Shown here: piece by piece, positions 30,680 to 40,306 of the stretch
Layout: each line of letters opens with the position of its first letter
Position numbering within the stretch: position 1 is the stretch's first letter
Program-made: the position numbers and the translations under genes
The notes under the pieces: model-generated
The model's input: the letters and a program-made list of their open reading frames with translations, nothing else
What the model was told of the DNA's origin: nothing
Databases searched by the model: none
NCBI RefSeq assembly: GCF_002221505.1
Contig: NZ_CP011036.1
Coordinates: forward strand, 2,480,001 to 2,544,000
Source: Pseudoalteromonas nigrifaciens
Lineage (GTDB): Bacteria; Pseudomonadota; Gammaproteobacteria; Enterobacterales; Alteromonadaceae
Length of the DNA: 64,000 nucleotides
Direction: 5' to 3'

Positions 30680-31315
30680 ATGAGTAAAACCTTAATTATT
30701 GGCGCAAGCGGGCAAATTGGTAAAATGACTACCGAGTTATTACTCCAGCATGAGCATAATGTAATCGCTTTAGTGCGCAATAAAAATAAACTAAGTGATT
30801 TAAATAGCGTACATTTAACTATTATCGAACAAGATTTAGAAAGCGATTTTAGTGACGTAGTAAAAGACTGTGAGCAAGTTATATTTGTTGCTGGCTCAGG
30901 CGGCGGTACAGGTGCTGATAAAACCTTATTAATTGATCTGTGGGCTGCTACTAAGGCAATTAACTTTTCAAAAGAGCACGGGGTTAAACACTTTATTATG
31001 GTGAGCTCGTTAGGTGCTGACGATCCTGATGCAATTCAAAGTGATCTAAAACCTTACCTAGTAGCTAAACACATGGCAGACAGATACCTAATAAATAGCG
31101 GCCTTAGTTATACCATTGTACGACCGGGTGCATTAACCAACGAAGCTGCATCAATGCTTATCAGCACAACACGACCAAGCGATCGTTCAAATGCAAAAAT
31201 AAGCAGAGAAAACGTTGCTCATGTTTTATTTAACATTGCGCAAAACCAATGTAATAGCAGTTGTATTTTTGAGCTTTTTGATGGCGACAGCCCTATTAAA
31301 GCTGCGGTAAAATAA
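30680..31315 (+). CDS. NAD(P)-binding atypical short-chain dehydrogenase (YwnB/NmrA-like)
   Basis: The ~211-residue protein has an N-terminal Rossmann motif IIGASGQIGKMT and the pattern FIMVSSLGADDPD then TIVRPGALTNE, typical of atypical SDRs that bind NAD(P)H. It lacks a classical YxxxK pair in the usual place, so it may be a sensor or a reductase of unknown substrate. Two adjacent ATGs exist (30677 and 30680); the second has better spacing from AGGAG. It ends 6 bp from the convergent permease gene. Confidence 0.82.
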   Translation: MSKTLIIGASGQIGKMTTELLLQHEHNVIALVRNKNKLSDLNSVHLTIIEQDLESDFSDVVKDCEQVIFVAGSGGGTGADKTLLIDLWAATKAINFSKEHGVKHFIMVSSLGADDPDAIQSDLKPYLVAKHMADRYLINSGLSYTIVRPGALTNEAASMLISTTRPSDRSNAKISRENVAHVLFNIAQNQCNSSCIFELFDGDSPIKAAVK

Positions 31316-31320
31316 TCTGC

Positions 31321-32079
31321 TTATAGCAATATTTCACTTATGCCTTGCCAAGCCAATTGGCAAGCCATAAGTGTTAATATAACCTTAAAAATAGCTTTAA
31401 AACGTGCTGTAGGCATACGTTTAAGTAAATAAATACCTAACCAGGTGCCTAGCGCACCACTGGCAATCATACCTATCACCAATGGCAACCATTGCCAAAA
31501 GCTAAACCCAATAACAGTATAAACAAACGCCTTTAACACATGCTGTAGGGTCATAATGCTAGAAAACGTTGCAGTGAACTTTAATTTGTCATAATTATTA
31601 ATATGCAAATAACTCGCTACTAGCGGTCCACTTGCGCCAACAAACATAGAAATAAATGCCGTTATTAAACCCGCAACTAAACGCCCCAGCTTTGAGTCGT
31701 TTTTAAATTTAGGCGTTTTACCCCACAATAAATAAACCACAAATACCGCAACCGCCAACTTCATACCATCTAACTGAATATCATTAACTACAGTGCTAGA
31801 GATGCCAGCGCCAACCAACCCACCAAGCGTAAAGTAAATAAACATACTTTTATCTATATGTTTAATGCTCAACACTAGTCTATTTGCATTCGATCCTAAT
31901 TGTACTAAGCCATGCACTGGCACCACGACCGTCATTGGCATAATTGATGCCATAACAACTAATAACATCAGCCCGCCACCGGCACCAAACGCGGCAGATA
32001 CAAACGATGTAAAGCCTGCAAGTACAATAAGTAACAGCGCTATACAGGGAGTAACAAACTCTGTAGCCAATAAATCCAT
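31321..32079 (-). CDS. TSUP-family (TauE/SafE) membrane permease
   Basis: The 252-residue protein has about eight hydrophobic segments and the two-fold repeat of the sulfite-exporter TauE/SafE family: an AAFGAGGGLMLLVVM segment in the first half and FVGASGPLVASYL in the second. Family members move organosulfur anions or other small anions. The substrate cannot be told from the sequence, and no sulfur gene lies next to it. Confidence 0.85.
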   Translation of the reverse strand: MDLLATEFVTPCIALLLIVLAGFTSFVSAAFGAGGGLMLLVVMASIMPMTVVVPVHGLVQLGSNANRLVLSIKHIDKSMFIYFTLGGLVGAGISSTVVNDIQLDGMKLAVAVFVVYLLWGKTPKFKNDSKLGRLVAGLITAFISMFVGASGPLVASYLHINNYDKLKFTATFSSIMTLQHVLKAFVYTVIGFSFWQWLPLVIGMIASGALGTWLGIYLLKRMPTARFKAIFKVILTLMACQLAWQGISEILL

Positions 32080-32674
32080 ATTTATGCTCTAGGGTGAATA
32101 ACACCTTATATTGAGGCTTATTTTAGTGATTTTGTATAACCATTAGGTATAACACGCATAGTTTAAATTGCGTTCAAAAAATATAAGCATTGTGTAAAGC
32201 CACAGCACATTAAAGCTCAGCATTAAGTTAAAAATATGCCTCCAACAATTAATTATAGATTCTATTTTAAAGTTAATAACCCGCTATAAATGAGCCAAAA
32301 CGCGTAACGAATAAAAGTGAACTGTCCCTTTATCTATTCAACTTTTAACAATTACACCCAACTTTGTTTGTTGTAAAAAAATACAACCACATTAAAACTA
32401 ATAAATAAGGATTACTTTATGGCTGTGTTTGCTGCAAAATAGTATACAAACTTAAAATATGCATCTTGATCGGTAACCGGTATATGCTAAGCTCCTGCCC
32501 TCAAAATTAAACTTTGCCTGTTTTTAATTAATGATTTGCTAAGTTGCAAGGTACTGCTTTTGCTTATGGCGCTCTAAAGTTTTGAACTGCTAATCTGTTG
32601 ATTACCTCTTCACGGTCAAACTTTGGTTCATGTGCAAACAAAAATATACCGTATTAAAAAGGTTAAATGCGCTT
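32080..32674. other. Intergenic region upstream of gltS with a 7-codon frame
   Basis: No full gene is seen in these ~590 bases. A ribosome-site-like AAGGA precedes a tiny frame at 32419-32442 (MAVFAAK then stop), which may be a leader peptide or the stub of a lost gene. The short inverted sequence GGTAACC lies near 32471. The gltS promoter must lie here. Confidence 0.4.
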
Positions 32675-33889
32675 ATGAATATTGAAATTTCTATTATAGA
32701 AACCTTGTTAGTTTCTTTGTTAATACTTTTTGCAGGCTATTATCTCAATAGCAAAATTGCTTTTCTTAAAGACAACAACATTCCTGAACCCGTTGTGGGT
32801 GGTATTGCCTTTTCTATTATTGCGGCCATTCTGCACGTTTACTTTGATATTAACTTTCAATTCGATATGACTTTTAAAACCCCATTAATGACCATGTTTT
32901 TTACCACTGTTGGTTTGGGTGCGAGTTTTAGCTTATTAATTAAAGGTGGCCCTAAAGTCGCGCTGTTTTTGGGCGTCGCAACAATTTATTTATTGGTGCA
33001 AAATGCCTTAGGTATATCTATTGCGGTAGCAACCGGTATGGAGCCTTTAATGGGGTTAATTGGCGGCTCTGTAACACTCTCTGGTGGCCATGGTAGTGGT
33101 GCTACGTACGCTGATTTGTTTATTAATGAATATGGTATGCAAAGCAGCGTATTTGAACTGGCAATGGCAGCCGCTACGCTTGGGCTTATTCTTGGTGGCT
33201 TAGTTGGCGGCCCAGTCAGCAGGCGCCTCATTAATAAATACAACTTAAAAGCAGACACTTCATACCATGAAGAGCGCGATGACACAGTTACCTTCGACCC
33301 AGATGATCACGACCTAGTAACACCGCGTAAAATGATGGAAACCTTGTTTGTTATATTATTATGTATGTACTTAGGCCGCATGGGCTACGACGCATTAAAA
33401 GCAATTGACGTTATTTTACCAGCATTTTTAATCCCATTATTATTTGGTGTTTTTATTACTAACCTTACTGAATTTTCTAAAATTTATAAGGTAAGCCGCG
33501 CCTGTATAGACTTATGGGGCACCATGGCGCTATCAATGTTTTTAGCCATGGCTTTAATGTCGTTAAAAATATGGGAGCTGCTGAGCTTAGCCGGCCCAAT
33601 GATATTTATGATTTTAGTACAAGCCGTTATGCTAATGCTGTTTGCTTACTTTATTACCTTTAGAGTAATGGGTAAAAACTACAACGCCGCAATAATAGCG
33701 GGCGGTCATTGTGGTTTTGGTTTAGGCGCAACGCCTACCGCAGTTGCAAATATGGAATCTTTAGTATCTCGTTACGGCCCCTCACCACAGGCATTTTTAG
33801 TAGTACCTTTAGTCGGCGCATTCTTCATTGATATTACCAACGCACTCATTATACAGCTGTATTTAAGCTTTCCTTTTGTTAGCGGTTAA
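32675..33889 (+). CDS. gltS: Sodium/glutamate symporter GltS
   Basis: The ~404-residue inner-membrane protein imports glutamate with sodium. It has two inverted halves, each with a glycine-rich pore loop: GGSVTLSGGHGSGATYADLF in the first half and AGGHCGFGLGATPTAVANM in the second, the GltS hallmarks. I start at the ATG at 32675 (MNIEISIIETLLVS), which aligns with the family start. An in-frame ATG at 32630 would add 15 charged residues. Confidence 0.93.
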   Translation: MNIEISIIETLLVSLLILFAGYYLNSKIAFLKDNNIPEPVVGGIAFSIIAAILHVYFDINFQFDMTFKTPLMTMFFTTVGLGASFSLLIKGGPKVALFLGVATIYLLVQNALGISIAVATGMEPLMGLIGGSVTLSGGHGSGATYADLFINEYGMQSSVFELAMAAATLGLILGGLVGGPVSRRLINKYNLKADTSYHEERDDTVTFDPDDHDLVTPRKMMETLFVILLCMYLGRMGYDALKAIDVILPAFLIPLLFGVFITNLTEFSKIYKVSRACIDLWGTMALSMFLAMALMSLKIWELLSLAGPMIFMILVQAVMLMLFAYFITFRVMGKNYNAAIIAGGHCGFGLGATPTAVANMESLVSRYGPSPQAFLVVPLVGAFFIDITNALIIQLYLSFPFVSG

Positions 33890-33916
33890 TAGCCGCACTT
33901 AAGCTATTGTATTCAC

Positions 33917-33942
33917 GTGAGCCAGCCCAAACGCTGGCTCAC
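33917..33942 (+). terminator. gltS terminator
   Basis: The perfect 10-bp stem GTGAGCCAGC / GCTGGCTCAC with a 6-base loop lies 28 bp past the gltS stop, followed by ATTTA. It marks the end of the conserved block before the ssrA island relic. Confidence 0.75.
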
Positions 33943-34066
33943 ATTTAATAACTAACCCTGTCGTAACCTCCAATCGTTTTTAGCAAACCTAATATGGACA
34001 ACTCGTTCACCATCACAATATTAATCTTGTAAAAGCCACCTTAAATTACAGCCATAAAAAAGCCAT

Positions 34067-34115
34067 TATTGGTTGAACTGGAAGGCTCACGTCCGAAAAG
34101 CCTCGATTGTTACTT
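34067..34115. repeat. Degenerate copy of the ssrA 3' end (putative attL)
   Basis: This stretch repeats the end of ssrA in the same orientation. GTCCGAAAAGCCTCGA (34091-34106) is identical to 36297-36312, and the flank ATTGGTTGAACTGG resembles ATTGGTGGAGCTGG at the tmRNA 3' end. A displaced tmRNA 3' fragment of this kind is the known footprint of an element that integrated into ssrA and restored the gene's end. The region 33943-34066 between the gltS hairpin and this repeat shows no gene. Confidence 0.82.
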
Positions 34116-34270
34116 GCAACCAATAAAAACAATGAGTTACTTTAAAATCAAAACCTTAGTTTCTTGTAGTATCTTCTAAAGTCTTGTGTAATCTTTTGTA
34201 TTTGGGCATTATGTGGACATAATAAAAAAGCATAACTACTGGCAGTAATGTTTTGCTCTCAAACTACTCT

Positions 34271-35517
34271 ATGAGGCTTGAATTGAAAAAATCAACCCAT
34301 TTAAACCTAACAGTCCTGCTCCGACCGCAATGTTTGCAGGGCGTATAAATGAAATTAACACTTTTGAGCATGGCTTACACCAAACTAGAAATGGTAGTCC
34401 AACTCACTTTTTAATTACAGGTGAGCGAGGCATTGGAAAGTCATCTCTTTTGATGCTCTATAAACCTCTTGCTGATGGAAGTATTGCTACTGAGTATGGC
34501 AATATGAATTTTGTAACCATCAATACTTCAATATCCCCTCGAACAAACTTAAATACTTTCATAAAAATTATTGATAAAGGTTTGAAGCGTGAATTGGGCA
34601 AAATAGAATCTGTGCGCTCTTTCTTAAATGAAACATGGAGCTTTGTTCAACGCATTAAAATTATGGATTCAGGAATTGAGAAAAATTCTGTAGCTGAAGA
34701 ACCTGACCTAATAATTGATGATTTGGCATACTCTTTAGCTGAAACTTGTAATAGAATTACAAACCCAGAAAAGGGTGAACAAGCCAAAGACGGTATTGTA
34801 TTTTTCATTGACGAAGCTGACGCAGCTTCACCAGAATTACATCTTGGTTACTTCATTAAAATAGTTACTGAGATGCTACAACAACATAACTGTACTAACG
34901 TCATGTTTGTGATAGCGGGTTTGCCTGAGGTAATTGGGAAGTTATCAGATTCTCATGAGTCTTCGCTACGTATTTTTCATCATTTAAAAGTAAAAGAACT
35001 ACTTAAAGAAGACAGATATTATGTTATCGAACAAGGAATGAGTGAAGGTAATAGAGTGAATCAGGATTTAACTACCATATCTGATGAAGCTAAATCTAGA
35101 ATATCCACTTTATCTGAAGGTTATCCCCACTTTATTCAACAATTTGCGTATTCAGCATTTGATATTAACGATGATGGTGAAATATCTGAACATGATGTAC
35201 TAGCTGGAGCATTTAATGAAGGCGGAGCTTTAGATTCAATTGGGCGACGTTACTATGCATCTCAATATCATGAGCAAATAAAATCAGACGAATATAGAGA
35301 TGTTCTCGCAATTATGGCTGAAAGTTTAAGTGCTTGGGTCAAAAAAAGTGAAATAAGACAAAAGTTTACCGGTAGTGATCAAACTTTAACTGACGCCTTA
35401 AAAGCTCTTACTAACCGAAAGATTATTCTAAAAAACCCATCAAAACTTGGGGAATACCGTCTTCAGCAGCGTGGTTTTGCTCTTTGGATAAAGATGTTTG
35501 GAAATAGAGACAAATAA
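34271..35517 (+). CDS. AAA-type ATP-binding protein, island cargo, probable N-terminal frameshift
   Basis: The open frame from the ATG at 34330 gives 395 residues. Walker A GERGIGKSS is near 31-39 and Walker B GIVFFIDEADA near 154-164. The C-terminal region (about 320-390) looks like a winged helix (LTDALKALTNRKIILKNP). It resembles Orc1/Cdc6-like AAA ATPases of unknown role. Upstream of the ATG the same frame still encodes NPFKPNSPAPTA before MFAGR, a common N-terminal signature of this family, back to a stop at 34279-34281. An ATG at 34271 (MRLELKK) is one base out of frame, joined at a run of six A. I extend the feature there because the true start is probably 34271 with a one-base deletion; otherwise the start is 34330. 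Confidence 0.75.
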
Positions 35518-35557
35518 AATGAGATTTATCCAATAGCTTTTAACGCTGTAAATACTT

Positions 35558-35749
35558 TTAGCAGTTAATCTTAGGTCCAAACCTAATAGCATCTTCTAAA
35601 TGACTTGGTGCAAAGTGCGCGTAAACCATGGTTTGCTCAATCTTTGCATGGCCAAGTATTTGCTGTAGCACCAAGATATTACCTCCGTTCATCATAAAAT
35701 GACTCGCAAAAGTATGCCTTAAAACATGGCTGCACTGACCCTTTGAAAA
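35558..35749 (-). pseudogene. Tyrosine integrase, C-terminal remnant
   Basis: About 63 codons remain, ending in a natural stop at 35558-35560 and closed upstream by an in-frame stop at 35750-35752. They carry the last catalytic boxes of a phage-type tyrosine recombinase: HVLRHTFASHF (H-x-x-R), ILGHAKIEQT (the GH box) and the nucleophile Tyr in MVYAHFAP. The form is typical of P2-like integrases. The N-terminal three quarters are gone. Its place between the att copy and ssrA explains the insertion. Confidence 0.88.
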
Positions 35750-35836
35750 TTAATAGCGGACAAGTATTTAAAACTCTTTCAATTTAAGAACTTATTTATT
35801 TTACGTGAATAAAAGCACTACTAAATTATTAGCGTA

Positions 35837-36072
35837 TTAATTGTGTATAAATAACTTATTTAATCTGACAATTGCCGGTTTTTTAGCACCAATTCGCTTC
35901 ATCAGCCCAGCTTCTTTTAAACCTTAACCCACCTTTAGATAGTGCTCAACGACGTTTCGCTAGCGACAACTAACTGTGCGTTTGTAATATGAGGATCGTT
36001 GCTAATAAGGTTGATTATTAATTTATCTACATCAGACAGTTTTAAACTCTCAGTTCCCCCTTCATTTTTTAA
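35837..36072 (-). pseudogene. Remnant of a winged-helix (helicase/regulator-like) C-terminus
   Basis: Two neighbouring frames on the minus strand together read LSDVDKLIINLISNDPHITNAQLVVAS and, after a stop and frame change, LKEAGLMKRIGAKKPAI. This resembles the C-terminal helix-turn-helix of AlbA_2/HATPase_c_4-type regulators, which often end with 'L.E.GLIKRIGS'. At least one stop and one frameshift break it. The family call is tentative. No other gene is seen between 35750 and the ssrA terminator. Confidence 0.45.
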
Positions 36073-36188
36073 AAGCTTAGCTTCGGTTACTGCATCAAAA
36101 ATCATCACTCAATGAAAAGCGCTACCTGCTTCGTGGGTACTTTGGCGAATAGCTTAATGGGTCTGTGATCTTAATTAACCTTTATCCA

Positions 36189-36233
36189 TAAAAAAACCCG
36201 CAAGCTTGATTTCTCAAGCGTTGCGGGTTTTTT
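36189..36233 (-). terminator. ssrA terminator
   Basis: The long stem AAAAAACCCGCAA-GCTTGA / TCAAGC-TTGCGGGTTTTTT with a 4-base loop lies 36 bp past the 3' end of ssrA on the minus strand. It is strong in both directions. Confidence 0.92.
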
Positions 36234-36268
36234 AGGGTTTTTAGACAAACGAATCTAAAAACCGATAT

Positions 36269-36625
36269 TGGTGGAGCTGGGGGGATTTGAACCCCCGTCC
36301 GAAAAGCCTCGACCGTCGGTACTACATGCTTAGTATTGTCATTTAATTAACCTTTAAGTCCCGGACAAACACGGTAAATAAAGGCGAGGCCGCTTAGTTT
36401 TAACGCTTCAACCCCGGCCAGGGTTTCCATCGCGATCAGGTGTTAGGGTGACACTCCAAAATCTAGTCCACAAGAATACATAGAAGGAGCGCTAGCTGGC
36501 CTAAGCCGCTAGAGAGTAGTTATCGTCGTTTGCGATTACTTTAGGTTGCGGCTGTTTAACGAGGCAAACCGCACCTCGACATGCACCTTGGGCTTCTTGA
36601 ATTCCGTCGAATCCTAATCAGCCCC
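36269..36625 (-). ncRNA. ssrA: tmRNA
   Basis: The 357-nt one-piece tmRNA starts GGGGCTGATTAGGATTCGAC and ends with the T-arm GGGTTCAAATCC and CCA on the minus strand. Its tag frame (36501-36533) reads ANDDNYSLAA then TAG. The tag ends in LAA, the signal ClpX and ClpA read. tmRNA with SmpB frees stalled ribosomes and marks the product for decay. The 3' part served as integration site for the element to its left. Confidence 0.97.
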
Positions 36626-36656
36626 TGAATTAGTAACTCATTCAGAGCGTACGGCT

Positions 36657-36686
36657 AGTATAACCGAGTAACATGCTGATACTCAA
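36657..36686 (-). promoter_or_regulatory. ssrA promoter
   Basis: On the minus strand TTGAGT (36681-36686), an 18-base spacer and TATACT (36657-36662) precede the mature 5' end by about 32 bases. That leaves a short leader for RNase P to remove. Confidence 0.75.
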
Positions 36687-36894
36687 GGGCCTTCGACGCT
36701 TTATTTTATTTACTAAGCACTATTGTGCATTAAACAGGCAAAGCTATGCAAACAACCCGAGTAAGCAATAACATTTACTTAACACTCTCTCTGCTTTGTG
36801 CTCAAATACGAGATTAAAATTTATTTAATAACAAATTTTGATCTTTATATAAAAAATAAAATAATAACAGGCATATTACGTAGGGAATTTATAA

Positions 36895-38520
36895 ATGTCG
36901 GTTTTCTCATTTAATCAACAAACAGGGTACTTGTCTTTATTAAAGCATCCTATAGACAGTGGTTTTATAGCAACAACAACACAGTTAATAACATTGATAG
37001 AGCAATCTCAGTATTGTGACTTTGAGATTATAGCTGTCAATATTAGTAAGCTATTTGCGCAAAGTAAAAATTATCAAAGCGAATCGTTAATTGTTGCACA
37101 CGCAATTAATGCCGCTATTACTATTAATATTGATGACAAAAATATGGTAGCCGAAGCAACGATTAAAACGGCAAAAGGTGGTGTATTGCTATCAATGCAA
37201 GACGCACAAAAAGCACTTTTTGATGCTGGTATTAGTAAGGGCATAAGCCCACAAGCCTTAGATAACTTTTTAGGACAGCAATTTGAGCACCCAGCAGGAA
37301 GCGAATATTCTGCAATTATTGCGCATGGCCGTAACCCTAAAAAAGGCCTTGACGCCAAATTTGTACGTTTGTGTTCAACCGCACAAGATCGCGTACTTAG
37401 CCCGCAAGCTAAGGAAGGCGGTAAAGTTGATATGAAAAATTTAGGGGCAATTATTACGGTAAAACCAGGCACGCCACTTATGCAGCGAGTTGCGGCTACT
37501 TTAGGTGAAGATGGTTATACTGTATTTGGCGATATTATTTTAGCAAAGCCCGGAAAAGAGCATCAATTGCAGCCCTTTGAGGGAACCAAAATAGATCCTA
37601 ATAACCCAAATATATTAATAGCTGATTGCAAAGGCGTACCAGTTGCCCTCCCCCGTGGAATGCGTGTGGATGACGTGTTATGTTTTGATAACGTAGATGT
37701 AAGCACCGGCCATATTAACTTTACCGGTAGCGTAATTATTAGTGGTGATATTAAAGATGGTATGCATGTTAAAGCGAATGGCGACATTACTGTTTTAGGC
37801 TTTGTAGAATCAGGAACAATACACAGTAAAGGTGCAGTAACCATTATGCTAGGTGCCATTGGCCGAAAGCGCGAAGTTGATGAAGCATTTAGTTGCCACA
37901 TAATTGCTCAGCGGACTATTTGCGTTGGATATGCGCAGTATTGCCACATAGAAACAGCGCAAGATCTCTTTATTGAACGCCAGGCTTTACATTGTGATTT
38001 ACGCGCTAAGCGATTAATTAGAGTAGGAAAAGCGAACAATCCGCGCGGTAAAATAATTGGCGGTAATATATTAGATGCACTGCGTCTTGAAACTGGTGAG
38101 CTGGGTGCGCCCGCAGGAACTAAAACCAAGGTGTTTTTAGCACAACATTGGTTTGAACTGAGAGAAAAGCAAACTGAAATTTTTGACTTTGAAAAGCTGC
38201 TTGCTGATAAATCTGCTGTGCTAAAAAATGCGCGAATTAAGGCCAACAAAATCCCAGCGCCGGCACAACGTCAACTATATTTAGATAAAATAAAACTTAA
38301 CGAGCAGCATATACAAACACGTACTGCCCAGTTACAACGTCAAAAACAGCTTATTAAGCATAAAATAATGCAACTATTGGCCACCAGCCACTTAAAAGTT
38401 AACGATTTAATGCATCCGGGTGTGGAGCTTAAAATAGCAAAAGACACTAAGCAGTTTTCGCGTATTTATCCGCCCCATTTAGTCAAGCTAAGCGAAGGTA
38501 AAATTACTCAGACGTTTTAG
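36895..38520 (+). CDS. FapA (DUF342) domain protein
   Basis: The 541-residue cytoplasmic protein has an N-terminal FapA segment (about 60-250) with the GARVxxGD-like [25 protein letters not shown] region. A glycine-spaced right-handed beta-helix (about 255-420, repeats like [21 protein letters not shown]) and a C-terminal coiled coil (about 430-500) follow. FapA family members influence flagellar placement in Vibrio, and the motor gene motY lies two genes on. The ATG follows TAGGGA. Its 3' end overlaps rnt by 17 bp on the other strand. The exact role is not known. Confidence 0.82.
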   Translation: MSVFSFNQQTGYLSLLKHPIDSGFIATTTQLITLIEQSQYCDFEIIAVNISKLFAQSKNYQSESLIVAHAINAAITINIDDKNMVAEATIKTAKGGVLLSMQDAQKALFDAGISKGISPQALDNFLGQQFEHPAGSEYSAIIAHGRNPKKGLDAKFVRLCSTAQDRVLSPQAKEGGKVDMKNLGAIITVKPGTPLMQRVAATLGEDGYTVFGDIILAKPGKEHQLQPFEGTKIDPNNPNILIADCKGVPVALPRGMRVDDVLCFDNVDVSTGHINFTGSVIISGDIKDGMHVKANGDITVLGFVESGTIHSKGAVTIMLGAIGRKREVDEAFSCHIIAQRTICVGYAQYCHIETAQDLFIERQALHCDLRAKRLIRVGKANNPRGKIIGGNILDALRLETGELGAPAGTKTKVFLAQHWFELREKQTEIFDFEKLLADKSAVLKNARIKANKIPAPAQRQLYLDKIKLNEQHIQTRTAQLQRQKQLIKHKIMQLLATSHLKVNDLMHPGVELKIAKDTKQFSRIYPPHLVKLSEGKITQTF

Positions 38521-39202
38521 CATCATCGCTGTCAATATCATCTACTTGTAACTCAGTATCGGTGTTTTCTAATGGCGCTAGTGGCCAACCGCCTAGTTGT
38601 TGCCAGCGATTCACTATTAAACAATAAAGCTCAGCGGTACGCTCTGTATCGTAAAGTGCTGAGTGTGCTTGGCTATTATCAAATTCAATACCCGCTGCTC
38701 TACATGCTTTGGCAAGTACAGTTTGCCCTAAAGCAAGCCCTGCTAACGATGTAGTATCAAAACTTACAAATGGATGGAACGGCGTGCGCTTTATATTATT
38801 GCGCTCTATTGCTGCATTTAAAAAACCATGATCGAATGCTGCATTATGCGCAACCACAACTGAACGTTGGCAGCCGGCTGCTTTTTGCGCTTTGCGCACA
38901 ACTTTGCAAATTTCTTTAATTGCATGCTCTTCAGGCACGGCACCGCGCAGTGCTGAAAATGGATCAATACCATTGAACTCAATGGCCGCTTGTTCAATGT
39001 TAGCGTCTGCAAACGGTTCTACATGAAAGTGCACCGTGTGATCTATGCTAAGCAATCCTTCATCATCCATTTTTAAAACAGATACTGCAATTTCTAATAA
39101 AGCGTCGGTATCTTTATTAAACCCGCCAGTTTCAACATCAATTACCACTGGAAAAAAGCCGCGAAAGCGTTTTGCGAAAAGTGTTTGCTCAGTATTTGCC
39201 AT
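38504..39202 (-). CDS. rnt: Ribonuclease T
   Basis: RNase T is a DEDDh 3'-5' exonuclease that trims tRNA 3' ends and matures stable RNAs. The acidic residues are visible as Asp22 and Glu24 (VIDVETGG), Asp in [11 protein letters not shown] (about 125) and His/Asp in [11 protein letters not shown] (about 180-186). At 232 residues it is a little longer than E. coli Rnt because of an acidic C-terminal tail. It is divergent from motY, a pairing also known in Vibrio and Shewanella. Confidence 0.95.
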   Translation of the reverse strand: MANTEQTLFAKRFRGFFPVVIDVETGGFNKDTDALLEIAVSVLKMDDEGLLSIDHTVHFHVEPFADANIEQAAIEFNGIDPFSALRGAVPEEHAIKEICKVVRKAQKAAGCQRSVVVAHNAAFDHGFLNAAIERNNIKRTPFHPFVSFDTTSLAGLALGQTVLAKACRAAGIEFDNSQAHSALYDTERTAELYCLIVNRWQQLGGWPLAPLENTDTELQVDDIDSDDAKTSE

Positions 39203-39409
39203 AGTCTTCTTGGTTTGTAGGTGTAAGCCATCTATTATGTCAAAATTGGGGGCCTTTCGGCTAGGGGATTTATTGATTAATTATAGCTAAAACTATAGGC
39301 ATGTAATTTGCTTTACAGTTAGAGCTTACTCAGTATTGTTTACTATTAAGTGCTATTACACGGTATTTTGCCAAATTATTGGCAATACTGATTTACTGGA
39401 GAATTCCCG

Positions 39410-40288
39410 ATGAAGTTTAAGTTGTTATTTATTAGCCTTGGTATTACCAGCGCACTTTGCAGTTATAGCAGCTATGGTGCTATGCGCCAATACATTGCCG
39501 ATCAAGACAACTCTAATTGGCAAGTAGTTAAAACCTCTCGTTTACAATGCCAGTTAAATCATGAAGTTCCATATTATGGCGAAGCCATATTTAATGTTAA
39601 TGCAAGTAAAAACAAAGACCTTACTTTTAATTTAGATATGGTTGTGCGCCCTGATAATTACGCTATTGCGGGCTTAAAAGCAGTGCCACCAGCATGGCGA
39701 GCCGGTACGCCAGTTCGCGATATAGCTGACATGAAGTTACTTAAAAAGTTTGACGGCGAACTGGGTAATAAAACCGCATGGGAAATGCTCACCGAACTTG
39801 AAAAAGGTAATCAGCCTACTTTTTATTATCAAGACTGGCAAAATAGTGCCGATAAAATTGCCGTAGGCATGTCGGGGGTTAATTTTAAACAAGCCTATTG
39901 GGCCTTTTTACAATGCCGCGATGAATTACTGCCATATAGCTTTGAAGATATTTCGTTTACGGTAATGAACTATCAGTCTAACAGCAGTAAATTAACTAAA
40001 TCTTCGCAGCAACGTTTAGATAAAATTGCTGAATACTTAAAAAATGATCCAAGTATTGAGTCAATTAATATAGCGTCTTATACCGATAGCTATGGCGGTC
40101 GATGGAATAACCTAGACCTTTCTAAAACACGCGCTAAAGCAATTAAAGATTATATGATTAGTTTAGGTGTTGATGAAACTAAAGTGCATACCGATGGGTT
40201 AGGTGAAAAACGTTTTGTAGACACTAACGATACTATTTTAGGGCGTAACAAAAACCGTAGATTAGTAATTCAAATAGCGAAAATATGA
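39410..40288 (+). CDS. motY: Sodium-type flagellar motor T-ring protein MotY
   Basis: The 292-residue secreted protein has a signal peptide (about 1-23, ending SYG-AM). The MotY N-terminal domain carries the conserved stretches SRLQCQLNHEVPYYGEA, PPAWRAGTP and TFYYQDWQ. A C-terminal OmpA-like peptidoglycan-binding domain follows (about 180-292, IASYTDSYG ... KNRRLVI). MotY and MotX form the T ring that holds the PomAB stator around a polar sodium-driven motor. It predicts a polar, sodium-powered flagellum. Confidence 0.93.
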   Translation: MKFKLLFISLGITSALCSYSSYGAMRQYIADQDNSNWQVVKTSRLQCQLNHEVPYYGEAIFNVNASKNKDLTFNLDMVVRPDNYAIAGLKAVPPAWRAGTPVRDIADMKLLKKFDGELGNKTAWEMLTELEKGNQPTFYYQDWQNSADKIAVGMSGVNFKQAYWAFLQCRDELLPYSFEDISFTVMNYQSNSSKLTKSSQQRLDKIAEYLKNDPSIESINIASYTDSYGGRWNNLDLSKTRAKAIKDYMISLGVDETKVHTDGLGEKRFVDTNDTILGRNKNRRLVIQIAKI

Positions 40289-40306
40289 TGCTTTAACATC
40301 ATATTT
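40281..40306 (+). terminator. motY terminator overlapping the EamA gene end
   Basis: AAATATGATG and CATCATATTT pair around CTTTAA and are followed by TTTT. The hairpin spans the stop codons of both convergent genes. Confidence 0.7.

Noticed and set aside
36269..36345. A separate tRNA gene at the ssrA 3' end
   Set aside because: The T-arm and CCA end belong to the tmRNA tRNA-like domain; the other half is at the far 5' end of the same RNA.
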